Positions 62,980 through 63,715 of a stretch of DNA of 63,715 bases are shown one piece after another (the stretch's first letter is position 1; the number at the start of each line of letters is the position of its first letter). The position numbers and the translations under genes are program-made. Origin of the DNA: a virus; IMG/VR virus record IMGVR_UViG_3300036859_000316, positions 1 to 63,715 of that record. One strand, written 5' to 3'. A model generated the notes under the pieces. The model was not told the origin of the DNA, did not search any database, and was given only the letters and a program-made list of their open reading frames with translations.

Positions 62980-63460
62980 GCGGGCCGCCCCCTTCGAGGT
63001 AGGTCAGGGCCGCAGCGAAGATCGCGGGATCCTCGCGGAGCATCCCTAGTGCTGAGTTGCAGGGACCGCACAGAAGACCGCGCACCTGCCCGGTGTCGTG
63101 ATCGTGATCGACGCCCAGCCGTCGGCCCTGCCCATCGCCGCGGCAGATCGCGCAGCGCCCATCCTGGGCTTCGAGCATCGCAAGGTATTGCTCTTCTGAG
63201 ATCCCGTAGGTGGCGGCGAGGTCTCGGAAGCGTCCTTTGTTATGCCACCAGCGTCGCCATGCTTCACGCCGACGCTCGGGATGCCGTTCGCGCCAACGCG
63301 CCACGGCGGTAGCGTTCCCGGGTCGCCGACATTCCTTGCAGCGGTTCGCGTAGCCGCTCGCGGTGTGGCGGTCCCGGTGAAACTCGCTCACGGGCTTCGT
63401 CTGCTCGCAGGTGCAGCAGGCCTTGGCCCCGTCGACGACTTCTACGGCGTGCGCTGGCAT
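62972..63460 (-). CDS. Endonuclease VII-type recombination endonuclease
   Basis: ATG at 63460 (TAATG overlap with the winged-helix-like gene across the joint); 162 residues. Zinc finger CCTCEQTKPVSEFHRDRHTASGYANRCKECRRP (about 16-48, CxxC...CxxC), then ISEEQYLAMLEAQDGRCAICRGDGQGRRLGVDHDHDTGQVRGLLCGPCNSALGMLREDP, the endonuclease VII core: CAIC, DHDH, RGLLC-x-x-CN-x-x-LG. Resolves branched DNA before or during packaging. Placed at the joint between head and tail genes. Confidence 0.88.
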   Translation of the reverse strand: MPAHAVEVVDGAKACCTCEQTKPVSEFHRDRHTASGYANRCKECRRPGNATAVARWRERHPERRREAWRRWWHNKGRFRDLAATYGISEEQYLAMLEAQDGRCAICRGDGQGRRLGVDHDHDTGQVRGLLCGPCNSALGMLREDPAIFAAALTYLEGGGPHG

Positions 63461-63461
63461 T

Positions 63462-63715
63462 AGCTCTTCCCGATCGGGGTCGGGGCGATCTTCGCGGGGC
63501 GAACTGGCTCGGCGCCGGGCGCGGGCTCATTCGCGATCGGGCCGGTGAGCAGGTCGAAGCCCTTCTGCGTCTGCTGCCACAGGCCCCGCTTGTGCTTGGC
63601 GGCGAGCCCTTCGGCCTTGAGCTCGTCGAGGACTTCGACCAGCTCGGGGACGGTGTCGAGCGGCGTATGGTCGTCGGGGTCGAGCCGCTCTAGAAGCGCC
63701 TCGGGGTCCCAGCCG
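63462..63715. repeat. Right copy of 254-bp terminal overlap
   Basis: Matches 1-254 except G at 63588 (C at 127). See left copy. Confidence 0.9.
63463..63715 (-). CDS. Partial duplicate of the left-edge winged-helix-like gene
   Basis: The last 84 codons of the same gene, with stop TAA at 63460-63462; start is beyond the right edge and supplied by position 343. Arg at the residue that is Gly73 on the left. Not a second gene. Confidence 0.85.

Noticed and set aside
1-63715. tRNA genes, CRISPR arrays and an integrase
   Set aside because: No cloverleaf-like segments with a CCA-end context, no regular direct repeats with unique spacers, and no tyrosine or serine recombinase motifs were seen; without a scan program a diverged one could be missed.

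Overview
The window is a dense, high-GC double-stranded DNA phage genome of the long non-contractile-tail (siphovirus) type, apparently complete. The last 254 bases repeat the first 254 with one mismatch (127 versus 63588), and the gene cut at the left edge is completed across the right edge, so the molecule reads as a circle or circularly permuted genome of about 63,461 bp. Evidence for a siphovirus is a long tape measure gene, a tail-tube gene, a tail assembly chaperone with a -1 slippery site, and an HK97-type head module (portal, protease, capsid, terminase). The host cannot be read directly. High GC, many GTG starts, -10 boxes placed 6-9 bases before start codons, and actinophage-like lysins and tail proteins suggest an actinobacterium or relative. 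No integrase, tRNA gene or CRISPR array was recognised.

All genes but one (41125-41439) lie on the minus strand and are read from high to low coordinates, mostly with 1-8 base start/stop overlaps (ATGA, GTGA, TAATG, GTGGCTGA). Read in that direction around the circle: packaging and head (16192 to 1: terminase small and large subunits, an RNase H-like protein, portal, a MuF-zeta toxin fusion, a small-gene block, an XkdF-type protease/scaffold, the capsid, then two glycosyltransferases flanking an FkbM methyltransferase). Across the joint come endonuclease VII, fibre-like structural proteins and the head-tail joining proteins (63460 to 55662). Then the tail (tube, chaperone G/GT, tape measure, minor tail proteins, two clan-A glycoside hydrolase domains; 55417 to 41426). 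Then lysis (41073 to 37601: membrane proteins, M15 endolysin, holin-like protein, two lysozyme-like proteins).

The rest is early and accessory. 37568-34875 holds small regulators (XRE, winged helix) and zinc-ribbon proteins. 34878-29841 carries a RecT-like annealing protein and a Cas4/RecB-like exonuclease. 28567-26813 is a HerA-like ATPase. 26787-23059 has short modular genes, an HNH nuclease, RusA and an ASCH protein. 22955-20862 has a GIY-YIG protein and a replication pair (HTH initiator-like protein and G39P-like loader). 19961-16300 has an HNH protein and two DNA methyltransferases.

How the genes appear to work together: replication probably recruits the host replisome through the initiator/loader pair, RecT plus exonuclease gives recombination, RusA and endonuclease VII resolve branched DNA before packaging, and the two methyltransferases may protect the DNA. 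The most unusual content is the virion-associated zeta toxin, the capsid-module glycosylation trio, paired tail glycosidases, a 23-unit 21-residue repeat fibre, a tape measure gene without a standard start codon, and recurrent promoter/operator motifs.
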